From Streptomyces tsukubensis (GTDB taxonomy: Bacteria; Actinomycetota; Actinomycetes; Streptomycetales; Streptomycetaceae), in contig NZ_CP020700.1 in assembly GCF_003932715.1 (NCBI RefSeq), positions 5,106,501 through 5,170,500 of the forward strand: a DNA stretch of 64,000 nt, read 5' to 3'. Both the position numbers and the translations under genes were made by a program. The notes under the pieces were generated by a model that was not told the DNA's origin, did not search any database, and saw only the letters and a list, made by a program, of their open reading frames with translations. Below are positions 1-7,680 of the stretch, piece by piece; the stretch's first letter is position 1; each line of letters starts with the position of its first letter.

Positions 1-1
1 C

Positions 2-613
2 ACCGGACGGGTCGTCCAGGCCGCCGACGACGAGGAGATGGTCGACCGGCGGCTCGCCATCGGCTTCGCCGACCTCGTCGGCTTCACCCGGCTCACCCGC
101 CGTCTCGAAGAGGAGGAGCTCGGTGAACTCGTCGAGATCTTCGAGACCACGGCCGCCGACCTGGTCGCCGCGCACGGCGGACGGCTCATCAAGACCCTCG
201 GTGACGAGGTGCTCTACGCGGCCGACGACGCGGGCACCGCCTCCGAGATCGCACTCCGGCTCATCGACGCGATGAACCACGACGACGCGATGCCCTCCCT
301 CCGGGTCGGGCTGGCCTTCGGCACGGTCACGACCCGGATGGGCGATGTGTTCGGCACGACGGTCAACCTCGCGAGCAGGCTGACGTCGATAGCGCCGAAG
401 GACACCATCCTGGTGGACGGCGCGTTCGCGCTGGACCTGATCAGGGCCGGGGACGCGCCCAAGTCCGAGACACAGGCGGCGGAGGAGGCGGCGACGGCCG
501 AGAAGGAGGGCGAGCCCCCGCCGCCGTACCGCTACGCCCTCCAGCCGATGTGGCAGCGGCCCGTCCGGGGGCTCGGGATCGTCGAACCGTGGATGCTGTC
601 GCGGCGTACGTGA
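2..613 (+). CDS. Class III adenylate/guanylate cyclase, C-terminal part (5' end outside window)
   Basis: The open frame runs in from base 2 with no need of the internal ATG at 38, so the gene starts upstream of the window. The visible part is the catalytic cyclase homology domain: IGFADLVGFTRL carries the first metal-binding aspartate region, and IKTLGDEVLYA and GTTVNLASRLT are the other conserved blocks of class III nucleotidyl cyclases. The domain ends near position 460 and is followed by a short acidic linker and an Arg/Trp-containing tail. Family knowledge says these enzymes make cAMP from ATP. Streptomyces normally has one such core cyclase, active during germination and development. The missing N-terminus prevents naming the sensor part. 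Confidence in the domain is high; substrate choice (ATP or GTP) cannot be proved here. Confidence 0.9.
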   Translation, partial: TGRVVQAADDEEMVDRRLAIGFADLVGFTRLTRRLEEEELGELVEIFETTAADLVAAHGGRLIKTLGDEVLYAADDAGTASEIALRLIDAMNHDDAMPSLRVGLAFGTVTTRMGDVFGTTVNLASRLTSIAPKDTILVDGAFALDLIRAGDAPKSETQAAEEAATAEKEGEPPPPYRYALQPMWQRPVRGLGIVEPWMLSRRT

Positions 614-791
614 CGGGCCGCCGTGCCCGGAGCGGGTTCCGGTCCGTTGTGAGCGGGTAGGCGCGGTCCGGGTCGGCGGCGGGCGCGGCCCCGGCGGGCC
701 GGTCGCGGTCTTGCGGGGGCGGGCAGGAGCCCGCATATGATCCCGTGAACCGTCGTTAACCGGGCCCGAGCGGTCCACGGGAGGGTGTCGG

Positions 792-1694
792 ATGTCCGTA
801 CCGCCGTCGGATGGCGCGCAGTTCCCACTGGCCCCGTCGTTCCTGTCGGCGGACCCGCCGGACTCCCCGGCCTCCTCGGTGCCCGTCGTCGAAGGGCCGT
901 TCGAGCAGCGTTTCGGGGAGTTCGTCGTCGTACGGACGCACGGCCATGTCGCCGAACTCGTCCTCGACCGGCCCGCGTCGATGAACGCGGTCTCCGCCGC
1001 GATGGCCCGCTCCATCGCCGCCGCCTGTGCCGCGCTCGCAGAGGACCGCGACGTCCGGGTGGCCGTCCTGACCTCCACCCACGACCGCGCCTTCTGCGTC
1101 GGCGCCGACCTCAAGGAGCGCAACGGGCTGAGCGACGCGGACCTGATGCGCCAGCGCCCGATCGCCCGCGCCGCGTACACCGGTGTGCTCGAACTGCCGA
1201 TGCCCGCGATCGCCGCCGTCCGCGGCTACGCCCTCGGCGGCGGCTACGAACTCGCCCTGGCCTGCGATGTGATCGTCGCGGACGCGACCACCGTGGTGGC
1301 CCTGCCCGAGGTCTCCGTGGGCGTCATCCCCGGCGGCGGCGGTACGCAGCTGCTGCCGCGCCGGGTCGGCGCCGCCCGCGCCGCCGAGCTGGTGTTCACC
1401 GCTCGTCGGGTGGCCGCGGACGAGGCATTCGCCTTGGGGCTGGTGGACCGCCTCGCGGAGGGTGACGGCGACGCCAGGACGGAGGCGCTGGCGCTGGCCG
1501 ACCGGATCGCCGGGAACTCCCCGGTCGGACTGCGGGCCGCGAAACGGGCACTGCGGCTGGGGCAGGGGCTCGACCTGCGGGCCGGTCTGGAAGTCGAGGA
1601 CGCGGCCTGGCGCACGGTCGCCTTCTCCGGGGACCGTGCGGAAGGTGTCGCCGCGTTCAACGAGAAGCGGAAGCCGGAGTGGCCCGGCGAATAA
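792..1694 (+). CDS. Enoyl-CoA hydratase/isomerase family protein
   Basis: 300 residues. The start ATG follows GGGAGGG by about 7 bases. After a 40-residue poorly conserved N-terminal extension, the crotonase fold begins at VVVRTHGHVAELVLDRP. The oxyanion-hole region (FCVGADLKERN), the first catalytic Glu block (LGGGYELALACDV) and the second (PEVSVGVIPGGGGTQLLPR) are all present, so both glutamates used for water addition in true enoyl-CoA hydratases are kept. The usual role is hydration of trans-2-enoyl-CoA in fatty-acid or branched-chain acyl-CoA breakdown. The exact acyl substrate cannot be read from sequence. The gene stands alone between the cyclase and the GGDEF gene, with about 180 bp of non-coding DNA before it. 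Confidence 0.9.
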   Translation: MSVPPSDGAQFPLAPSFLSADPPDSPASSVPVVEGPFEQRFGEFVVVRTHGHVAELVLDRPASMNAVSAAMARSIAAACAALAEDRDVRVAVLTSTHDRAFCVGADLKERNGLSDADLMRQRPIARAAYTGVLELPMPAIAAVRGYALGGGYELALACDVIVADATTVVALPEVSVGVIPGGGGTQLLPRRVGAARAAELVFTARRVAADEAFALGLVDRLAEGDGDARTEALALADRIAGNSPVGLRAAKRALRLGQGLDLRAGLEVEDAAWRTVAFSGDRAEGVAAFNEKRKPEWPGE

Positions 1695-1773
1695 CCCGAC
1701 CGCGCCCGTCACTCTGAGTCCCCCCCCAGTAGTGCCATATCGTCCTAAATCGGTCATGGGTCTTTAAGCTGGG

Positions 1774-3120
1774 GTGATGGCTGAGGATCAGCGGCTGCGG
1801 GCCGTAGTGGCACTGGCGCAGGCGATGGCGGCCGCGCAGACTCCCCGGGAGTTCTGGAGCGCGGCCGCGCTGGGCGCCTGCGCCGCCCTGGACGGCTCCT
1901 TCGCCGCGCTGTCGGTCTGGGAACGGGAGCTGGGCCGGCTGAAGGTACTGGTGAACGCGGGGGAGCGGACGCCGGACGAGGAGGAGTTCCCCGAGGCGGA
2001 GACCTACCCGGTCAACCGCTTCCCCGAGATCACCGAATTCCTGCACGAACGGTGGGCGGGCGGCGGGGAGCCGGAAGCCTGGGTCGAGACCGCGGAGTCC
2101 GGGGGCGTACCCGGGTTCGCGGCGTTTCCGGTGCCGGGCTCACCGGGGACGGGTCCGGTTCCCGGGGGCGTCGGGCCCGTGACCCCTGTTGGGGCCCGGC
2201 CCCCGGGCGGGTGGGCCGAGCCCGGACGGGACTCCGTCGTACCCGAGTACGGGCCCGCACCCGCGCCCGCCCGCGGCTACCGGCACCCCTCCTTCCCCGT
2301 CGGAACCGGCGGCCCGCGCGGCCGGGCGGCGGGCCTCCGGCGGCGGCGGCGCGGCTGCTGCGTCGTCGCGCCGATCGTGCTCCACGGGCGGGCCTGGGGC
2401 GAGCTGTACGTGGCCCGGCCCGTCGGCGCGCCCGTCTTCGGCCGCGACGAGGCCCACTTCGCGACCGTCCTCGCCGCCGTCGTCGCCGCGGGGATCGCCC
2501 AGACCGAACGCCTCGAAGAGGTACGGCGACTCGCCTTCACCGACCCCCTCACCGGTCTGGCCAACCGGCGCGCCGTCGACACCCGGCTCGACGAAGCGCT
2601 CGAACGGCACCGCACCGACGGCACGGTCGTCAGCCTCGTCGTCTGCGACCTCAATGGGCTCAAGAGCGTCAACGACACCCTCGGGCACGCCGTCGGAGAC
2701 CGCCTGCTGGAACGGTTCGGCTCGGTGCTCTCCCTGTGCGGGGCGATGCTGCCGGACGCGCTCGCCGCGCGGCTCGGCGGCGACGAGTTCTGCCTGGTGT
2801 GCGTCGGGCCCGGCGCCGACGAGGTGGTGCGGGTCGCCGGTGAACTCTGCGTGCGGGCCGCGGAGCTGGAGCCCGGGGAGGGGGTGGCCTGCGGGGTCGC
2901 CTCCACGGGGGACCCGATCGGGGAGATCCCCACCGCCCGGCGGCTGTTCCGGCTCGCGGACGCGGCGCAGTACCGGGCGAAGGCGGCGCGCTCCGCGAAA
3001 CCGGTGGTGGCGGGGCGGGACGGGGCGGTGCTGCGGCTGGCGGACACGCCGGTACGCCACGCCCGGGAGCGCCGGGCCTTCCGGGGGGTGGAGGGCCCTA
3101 CTCCCCCGGAGGCACCTTGA
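1774..3120 (+). CDS. Cytosolic diguanylate cyclase (GAF-like sensor plus GGDEF)
   Basis: 448 residues; the start is GTG at 1774 or ATG at 1777 (adjacent codons). Residues 1-110 and 190-250 look like one GAF-type sensor domain split by a Pro/Gly/Arg-rich insert (about residues 115-195). The GGDEF domain fills residues 255-415: FTDPLTGLANRRA opens it and RLGGDEFCLVC is an intact active site, so c-di-GMP synthesis is expected. The product-inhibition I-site (RxxD five residues before GGDEF) is not conserved: the Arg position is Met (MLPD). No transmembrane segment is seen. c-di-GMP holds Streptomyces in vegetative growth through BldD. Its position directly before hutH matches one of the conserved Streptomyces Cdg proteins (possibly CdgE), but I am not sure enough to assign the symbol. 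Confidence 0.88.
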   Translation: MMAEDQRLRAVVALAQAMAAAQTPREFWSAAALGACAALDGSFAALSVWERELGRLKVLVNAGERTPDEEEFPEAETYPVNRFPEITEFLHERWAGGGEPEAWVETAESGGVPGFAAFPVPGSPGTGPVPGGVGPVTPVGARPPGGWAEPGRDSVVPEYGPAPAPARGYRHPSFPVGTGGPRGRAAGLRRRRRGCCVVAPIVLHGRAWGELYVARPVGAPVFGRDEAHFATVLAAVVAAGIAQTERLEEVRRLAFTDPLTGLANRRAVDTRLDEALERHRTDGTVVSLVVCDLNGLKSVNDTLGHAVGDRLLERFGSVLSLCGAMLPDALAARLGGDEFCLVCVGPGADEVVRVAGELCVRAAELEPGEGVACGVASTGDPIGEIPTARRLFRLADAAQYRAKAARSAKPVVAGRDGAVLRLADTPVRHARERRAFRGVEGPTPPEAP

Positions 3121-3220
3121 GGCCTCGGGCCCCGGCCCCGGTCCCCCGGGGGTGGCGTTTCCCGCGGGGTGCGGGCTGCTCCTGCGCCTCAATCGCCGGC
3201 GGGGCTCAAAGATGGGTGAC

Positions 3221-3711
3221 CGTTGCTCCGTGGTGTAGGTCGCCGGTCCTGTCCGGTGCGGGTGGGTCGGTGGCCTCCGGGCTCACCTCCTCGCGGCCTG
3301 CGATGCACTGCCCTCCGGCAAACCGTGCTTGTCGCAGGTCCACTGCGGGGGCGACCCTGCACCCCCCTCCCACGTGATCCCGACCTGTCCATGAACCAAG
3401 GCCCCGGGAGTTGTCGCGCGTCACCGGGGAGGGGGAACTCTCCTGATCACCGCCCGGGGAGATATCCCCTTCTCGGGGCACAGGCACCCCCTGATTGCGG
3501 GCACCCCTTGCCGGGTGACCGGGCGGACTCCTTGTCCCCGGGGTCAAGTCGGGGTGATCTCCGGAGGGGGGTGCAGGGTCGCCCCCGCAGCAGGCTGCGA
3601 CAAGAAGGGATGCGCTTCGGGGCGGTGCATCGCAGTCTGCGAGGAGGTGAGCCCGGAGGCCCACGACCCGGCCGCACCCGACAAGACCCCGCGCCTACAC
3701 CACGGAGTAAC
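3221..3711. repeat. Large imperfect inverted repeat, two ~170-bp arms
   Basis: The arm at 3221-3390 is matched in reverse complement by 3541-3711, separated by about 150 bp. Long stretches agree exactly, for example GCCTCCGGGCTCACCTCCTC and GCGGGGGCGACCCTGCACCC. Overall identity by eye is near 75-80%, with small indels. No credible ORF or transposase lies inside. The pair sits in a 790-bp gap between the GGDEF gene and hutH. It could be a palindromic mobile element relic (MITE-like), two opposed copies of a dispersed repeat, or a structured RNA. Confidence 0.75.
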
Positions 3712-3733
3712 GGGACCCGACCACCGGAGGGGC

Positions 3734-3849
3734 CGCACACCGCAGGGGCGGTAGGACCGACAACCAGGGGCGCGAGGAACTGCGCGACAAGCCACACGCG
3801 GCCCGCAGCCGGAAACGGCCCCAGGCGCAGGAGCCCGCACACCGCAGGG
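3734..3849. repeat. Streptomyces-type dispersed intergenic repeat with flanking 14-bp direct repeats
   Basis: Positions 3762-3811 contain AGGGGCGCGAGGAACTGCGC followed by GACAAGCCACACGCGGCCCG. From memory this closely resembles a sequence scattered between genes in many Streptomyces chromosomes. It is bracketed by two identical copies of CGCACACCGCAGGG (3734-3747 and 3836-3849). Its function is unknown. It lies about 60 bp before hutH, so it may be within the hutH leader. Confidence 0.55.
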
Positions 3850-3912
3850 ACCCCGCCACCAAGGGCCCGTGACCCCGTGACATGTGTCAATTCAGTCCGT
3901 ACGCTGCTGAAT

Positions 3913-5463
3913 ATGGATATGCATACCGTCGTGGTGGGGACGTCCGGTACCAGCTCCGCCGATGTCGTCGCCGTCGCCCGGCACGGCGCCCGCGTCGAGA
4001 TCTCCCCCGAGGCCACCGCCGCCCTCGCCGCCGCCCGCGCCGTCGTGGACACGCTCGCCGCCAAGCCCGAGCCCGTGTACGGCGTCTCCACCGGGTTCGG
4101 TGCGCTCGCCACTCGCCATATCGGGCCCGGGCTCCGCGCCGCGCTCCAGCGGAACATCGTGCGCTCGCATGCCGCGGGGATGGGCCCGCGGGTGGAGCGG
4201 GAGGTGGTGCGGGCGCTGATGTTCCTGCGGCTGAAGACGTTGTGTTCGGGGCATACCGGCGTGCGGCCGGAGATCGCGGAGACCATGGCGGCGGTGTTGA
4301 ACGCCGGGATCACCCCGGTGGTCCACGAGTACGGTTCCCTCGGCTGCTCCGGGGATCTCGCGCCGCTCTCGCACTGTGCGCTGGCCCTGATGGGCGAGGG
4401 GGATGCGGAGGGCCCCGACGGGGAGGTGCGGCCCGCGGGTGAGCTGCTCGCGGCCCATGGCATCGGCCCGGTGGAGCTGCGGGAGAAGGAGGGGCTGGCG
4501 CTCCTCAACGGCACCGACGGCATGCTCGGCATGCTGCTGCTGGCGCTGGACGATCTGCGGCGGCTGTACAAGAGCGCCGACATCACGGCCGCGCTCAGCC
4601 TCGAAGCCCTGCTGGGTACGGAGCGCGTTCTGGCGCCGGAGCTGCACGCGATCCGTCCGCATCCCGGTCAGGCGGTGGCCGCCGCGAACATGGCGGCGGT
4701 GCTGAAGGGGTCCGGGCTGACGGGTCACTATCAGCAGGACGAGGCCCCGCGGGTCCAGGACGCCTACTCGGTCCGGTGCGCACCGCAGGTGGCGGGTGCG
4801 GGCCGGGACACGCTGGACCATGCGCGGCTGGTGGCGGACCGTGAACTCGCCGCGGCGGTCGACAATCCGGTGGTCCTCCCGGAGGCCGGCCGGGTGGAGT
4901 CCAACGGCAACTTCCACGGTGCGCCCGTGGCGTACGTCCTGGACTTCCTCGCCATTGCCGCCGCGGATCTGGGTTCCATCGCGGAGCGCCGTACGGACCG
5001 GCTGCTGGACAAGAACCGCAGTCATGGTCTGCCGCCGTTCCTCGCCGACGATCCGGGTGTCGATTCGGGGCTGATGATCGCCCAGTACACCCAGGCCGCG
5101 CTGGTTTCGGAGCTGAAGCGGCTCGCCGTTCCGGCGTCCGTCGACTCCATCCCGTCCTCTGCGATGCAGGAGGACCATGTGTCGATGGGCTGGTCGGCGG
5201 CGCGGAAGCTGCGGACCGCGGTGGATGCGCTGGGGCGGATCATCGCCGTGGAGCTGTATGCGGCGACCCGGGCGATCGAACTGCGGGACGGGCTGGTGCC
5301 CGCCCCCGCTTCGGCGGCCGCCGTGGCGGCGCTGCGTGCCGCGGGTGTCGCGGGCCCGGGGCCGGACCGGTTCCTGGCGCCCGATCTGGCGGCGGCGGAG
5401 GGCTTCGTCCGCGACGGCGGTCTGATCGCGGCGGTGGAGCGGGTCACGGGCCCGCTGGGCTGA
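3913..5463 (+). CDS. hutH: Histidine ammonia-lyase
   Basis: 516 residues from ATG 3913 (protein begins MDMHTVVVG). The open frame extends far upstream, but that part is repeat DNA and has no family similarity. The enzyme deaminates L-histidine to trans-urocanate and ammonia, the first step of histidine use. The MIO cofactor triad is Cys-Ser-Gly in GSLGCSGDLAPL (about residue 143), as in other streptomycete HALs, where most bacteria have Ala-Ser-Gly. The blocks YGVSTGFGAL, GTDGMLGM, QDAYSVRCAPQV and SSAMQEDHVSMG are all intact. Length is normal for the family. No other hut gene is adjacent, which fits the scattered hut genes of Streptomyces. The 790-bp upstream gap holds repeats and presumably the promoter. 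Confidence 0.97.
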   Translation: MDMHTVVVGTSGTSSADVVAVARHGARVEISPEATAALAAARAVVDTLAAKPEPVYGVSTGFGALATRHIGPGLRAALQRNIVRSHAAGMGPRVEREVVRALMFLRLKTLCSGHTGVRPEIAETMAAVLNAGITPVVHEYGSLGCSGDLAPLSHCALALMGEGDAEGPDGEVRPAGELLAAHGIGPVELREKEGLALLNGTDGMLGMLLLALDDLRRLYKSADITAALSLEALLGTERVLAPELHAIRPHPGQAVAAANMAAVLKGSGLTGHYQQDEAPRVQDAYSVRCAPQVAGAGRDTLDHARLVADRELAAAVDNPVVLPEAGRVESNGNFHGAPVAYVLDFLAIAAADLGSIAERRTDRLLDKNRSHGLPPFLADDPGVDSGLMIAQYTQAALVSELKRLAVPASVDSIPSSAMQEDHVSMGWSAARKLRTAVDALGRIIAVELYAATRAIELRDGLVPAPASAAAVAALRAAGVAGPGPDRFLAPDLAAAEGFVRDGGLIAAVERVTGPLG

Positions 5464-5488
5464 ACCGCCGGGATCTGTGCGGGTGCGA

Positions 5489-5532
5489 CGACCCCCGGGG
5501 CAGCGACGGCCCCGGGGCGGCCCCCGGGGTCG
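5489..5532. terminator. Possible bidirectional terminator after hutH
   Basis: CGACCCCCGGGG and CCCCCGGGGTCG form GC-rich near-complementary arms between the convergent hutH and the small surface-protein gene. There is no U-run, as is common in Streptomyces. Confidence 0.4.
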
Positions 5533-5549
5533 GGGGCCGGGGGCCGGGG

Positions 5550-5849
5550 CTACGCCGGGTCGGACGGGGAGTGCCCGCGCCGTACCGCATAGGTGACGAA
5601 GGAGATGCCGACCGTCAGGAAGGCGGCTCCGCCCAGCAGGTACGGGGTGGTGTCGATGCTTCCGGTATCGGCCAGGCGCAGGGGCGCGGCGACTGTGCTC
5701 CCGGTGTCCCCGAGGCTCGCGGTACTGCTGTAACCCCGGTCGGCCGGGGGCCGTTCGGTGGTCGCGTTCGCGGACGGGACGAACCACAGCGCACAGAGCA
5801 AAGACCCCGCTGCGGCGGCGGTCACCAGTGGTCGTGGGGCAAGGGACAC
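5550..5849 (-). CDS. Small predicted sortase-anchored surface protein (LADTG motif)
   Basis: 99 residues. GTG start at 5849, preceded by a strong AAGGAGGA about 8 bases upstream; the long upstream extension of the frame is not credible. Residues 5-28 form a signal peptide ending in SANA. The mature part is only about 40 residues of Thr/Ser/Gly-rich sequence. It is followed by LADTG, a hydrophobic span (YLLGGAAFLTVGISFVTYAV) and a basic tail starting RRGH, which is the order expected of a sorting signal. Actinobacterial class E sortases are known to use LAxTG, so anchoring to peptidoglycan is a reasonable inference. A second similar motif, LGDTG, lies 14 residues earlier. No sortase gene is adjacent. 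Function is unknown; convergent with hutH and divergent from the L,D-transpeptidase gene. Confidence 0.7.
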   Translation of the reverse strand: MSLAPRPLVTAAAAGSLLCALWFVPSANATTERPPADRGYSSTASLGDTGSTVAAPLRLADTGSIDTTPYLLGGAAFLTVGISFVTYAVRRGHSPSDPA

Positions 5850-6296
5850 GGACGCGATCCTCCTTGAGGCATCGTCGAGTTGGGTGTCGTTCGAGCGGTG
5901 CGCCGATGCTAGTGAAAGCCTGCCGGGGGACGAAATCCGGCCCCGGGGCGATGGGTAGGACGCGTTGTGCCGCCCGTGCGTTCCGGGTACGGCGCTCCGA
6001 CCGGGGCACGTCACCGACCGTGGCCGCTTTGTGAGGTCCCTGTGACTGCCCGTTGTCACCCCCGGTCTGTACGGTGGAGGCCGTACCCGCGTCGGATGAT
6101 CGGATGAGGGGTACCGGCCGCGGCGTACCGTGGCACTCGGGGCCGCCGGTCGTGGCGGCCCGCGCCGGCCGGGCGGATCGCGAGTGGTGTGCACCACATC
6201 ACCGAACGTATGTGGAACCAATACCCCCGGAACAGATGTGTTCCCCGGAGTCCGGCTCATGGGGACAGGGGACAGGCGACGATGGAGATGCGTGTG

Positions 6297-7550
6297 ATGA
6301 CGGACAGCAAGCGGCGCAGGGGTCTGATGGTCGCGTCCGCTGTGCTCGGTGGTGTGATGGTCCTCTCCGCGTGCAGCGGGGACGGCGACAAGAACAGCGG
6401 CGGTGGCACCGACGCCGGCAAGAAGTCCCAGGCCCAGGTCGACGAGGCTGCCGCGAAGCAGGTCTCGAAGGCCCGAATAGCCATCGAGCCCAAGAACGGC
6501 ACCGCGAACGCCGGTATCAACAATGCCAAGGTCACCGTCGCCGACGGTTCCCTGACCGAGGTCAAGATGGTCACCTCCGAGGGCACGCCGGTCGAGGGCG
6601 CGATCTCCGCCGACGGCAAGAGCTGGGCCCCCGCCAAGCCGCTCAAGCGCTCGACGACGTACAAGGTCACCGCCTCCGCCAAGGACGACAAGGGCCTGGT
6701 CGCCTTCGAGAACGGCTCCTTCACCACGGTCTCCCCGGGCAACAGCTTCATCGGCCGCTTCACGCCGGAGGACGGGCAGACCGTCGGCGTCGGCATGCCG
6801 GTGTCCATCAACTTCGACAAGCCCATCAAGGACCGCAAGGCCGTCCAGTCCGGGATCACCGTGACGTCCACGGGCGGCCAGGAGATCGTCGGCCACTGGT
6901 TCCACGGCCAGCGGCTCGACTTCCGTCCCGGGCAGTACTGGAAGGAAGGCTCGACCGTCACCCTGAAGCTGGCCCTCGACGGGGTCGAGGGCGCCCCGGG
7001 TGTCTTCGGCGTCCAGCAGAAGACGGTCACCTTCAAGATCGGCCGCAATCAGGTCTCCACCGTCGACGCGAGCTCGAAGCAGATGGTCGTCACCCGGAAC
7101 GGCAAGACGATCCGTACGATCCCGATCTCCGCGGGCGCCCCGGCCACCCCGACGTACAACGGTCAGATGGTGATCTCCGAGAAGTTCAAGGAGACCCGGA
7201 TGAACGGGGCCACCGTCGGCTTCACGGACTCCGACGGCAAGGGCGAGTACGACATCAAGGACGTGCCGCACGCCATGCGGCTCTCCACCTCGGGCACCTT
7301 CATCCACGGCAACTACTGGGGCGCCGACTCCGTCTTCGGCGGCCAGAACACCAGCCACGGCTGTGTCGGCCTCAACGACAAGAAGGGCGCCAACGACCCC
7401 AACCAGCCCGGTGCCTGGTTCTTCAACAGCTCGATGATCGGTGACGTCGTCATCGTGAAGAACTCCAAGGACAAGACGATCAAGCCGGACAACGGTCTGA
7501 ACGGCTGGAACATGGACTGGGCGTCCTGGAAGGCCGGTTCGGCGGCCTGA
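6297..7550 (+). CDS. L,D-transpeptidase lipoprotein (Ig-like plus YkuD domains)
   Basis: 417 residues from ATG 6297 (GGAG nine bases upstream); in-frame ATGs at 6282 and 6288 are alternatives. MTDSKRRRG then a hydrophobic stretch ends in the lipobox LSAC (Cys about residue 26), so it is a secreted lipoprotein. Residues 60-270 are two Ig-like modules of the LdtMt2 type, and 280-400 is the YkuD catalytic domain. The active-site block is HGNYWG, then NTSHGCVGLND with the nucleophile Cys. The usual Arg after the Cys motif is absent, as in several actinobacterial Ldts. Such enzymes make 3-3 (L,D) cross-links in peptidoglycan. It stands alone, ending at a strong terminator. Confidence 0.94.
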   Translation: MTDSKRRRGLMVASAVLGGVMVLSACSGDGDKNSGGGTDAGKKSQAQVDEAAAKQVSKARIAIEPKNGTANAGINNAKVTVADGSLTEVKMVTSEGTPVEGAISADGKSWAPAKPLKRSTTYKVTASAKDDKGLVAFENGSFTTVSPGNSFIGRFTPEDGQTVGVGMPVSINFDKPIKDRKAVQSGITVTSTGGQEIVGHWFHGQRLDFRPGQYWKEGSTVTLKLALDGVEGAPGVFGVQQKTVTFKIGRNQVSTVDASSKQMVVTRNGKTIRTIPISAGAPATPTYNGQMVISEKFKETRMNGATVGFTDSDGKGEYDIKDVPHAMRLSTSGTFIHGNYWGADSVFGGQNTSHGCVGLNDKKGANDPNQPGAWFFNSSMIGDVVIVKNSKDKTIKPDNGLNGWNMDWASWKAGSAA

Positions 7551-7571
7551 CGCGCTTCGTACGGCACAAGA

Positions 7572-7612
7572 CAGGAGGGGGCGGCACCCGTGGCGGGTGC
7601 CGCCCCCTCCTG
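7572..7612. terminator. Strong hairpin terminator between convergent genes
   Basis: Perfect 18-bp stem (7572-7589 with 7595-7612) around a 5-base loop GTGGC, directly after the transpeptidase gene. It can serve both convergent genes. Confidence 0.85.
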
Positions 7613-7680
7613 CCGTACCCCGGTCTCCTGCCGTACCCCGGTCTCCTGCCGTACCCCGGTCTCCTGCCGTACCCGGTCTC
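7611..7680. repeat. Four tandem 18-bp repeats
   Basis: Unit TGCCGTACCCCGGTCTCC at 7611, 7629 and 7647, with a shortened fourth copy at 7665-7680. The array runs from inside the terminator to the stop codon of the convergent membrane-protein gene; its last bases supply part of that stop. It is likely a slippage-generated minisatellite. Confidence 0.9.

Noticed and set aside
3221..3711. Inverted repeat as an insertion sequence
   Set aside because: No transposase-like ORF, and the arms make up most of the element rather than short ends.
7611..7680. Possible CRISPR-like array
   Set aside because: Units are directly adjacent with no spacers, so it is a simple tandem repeat.
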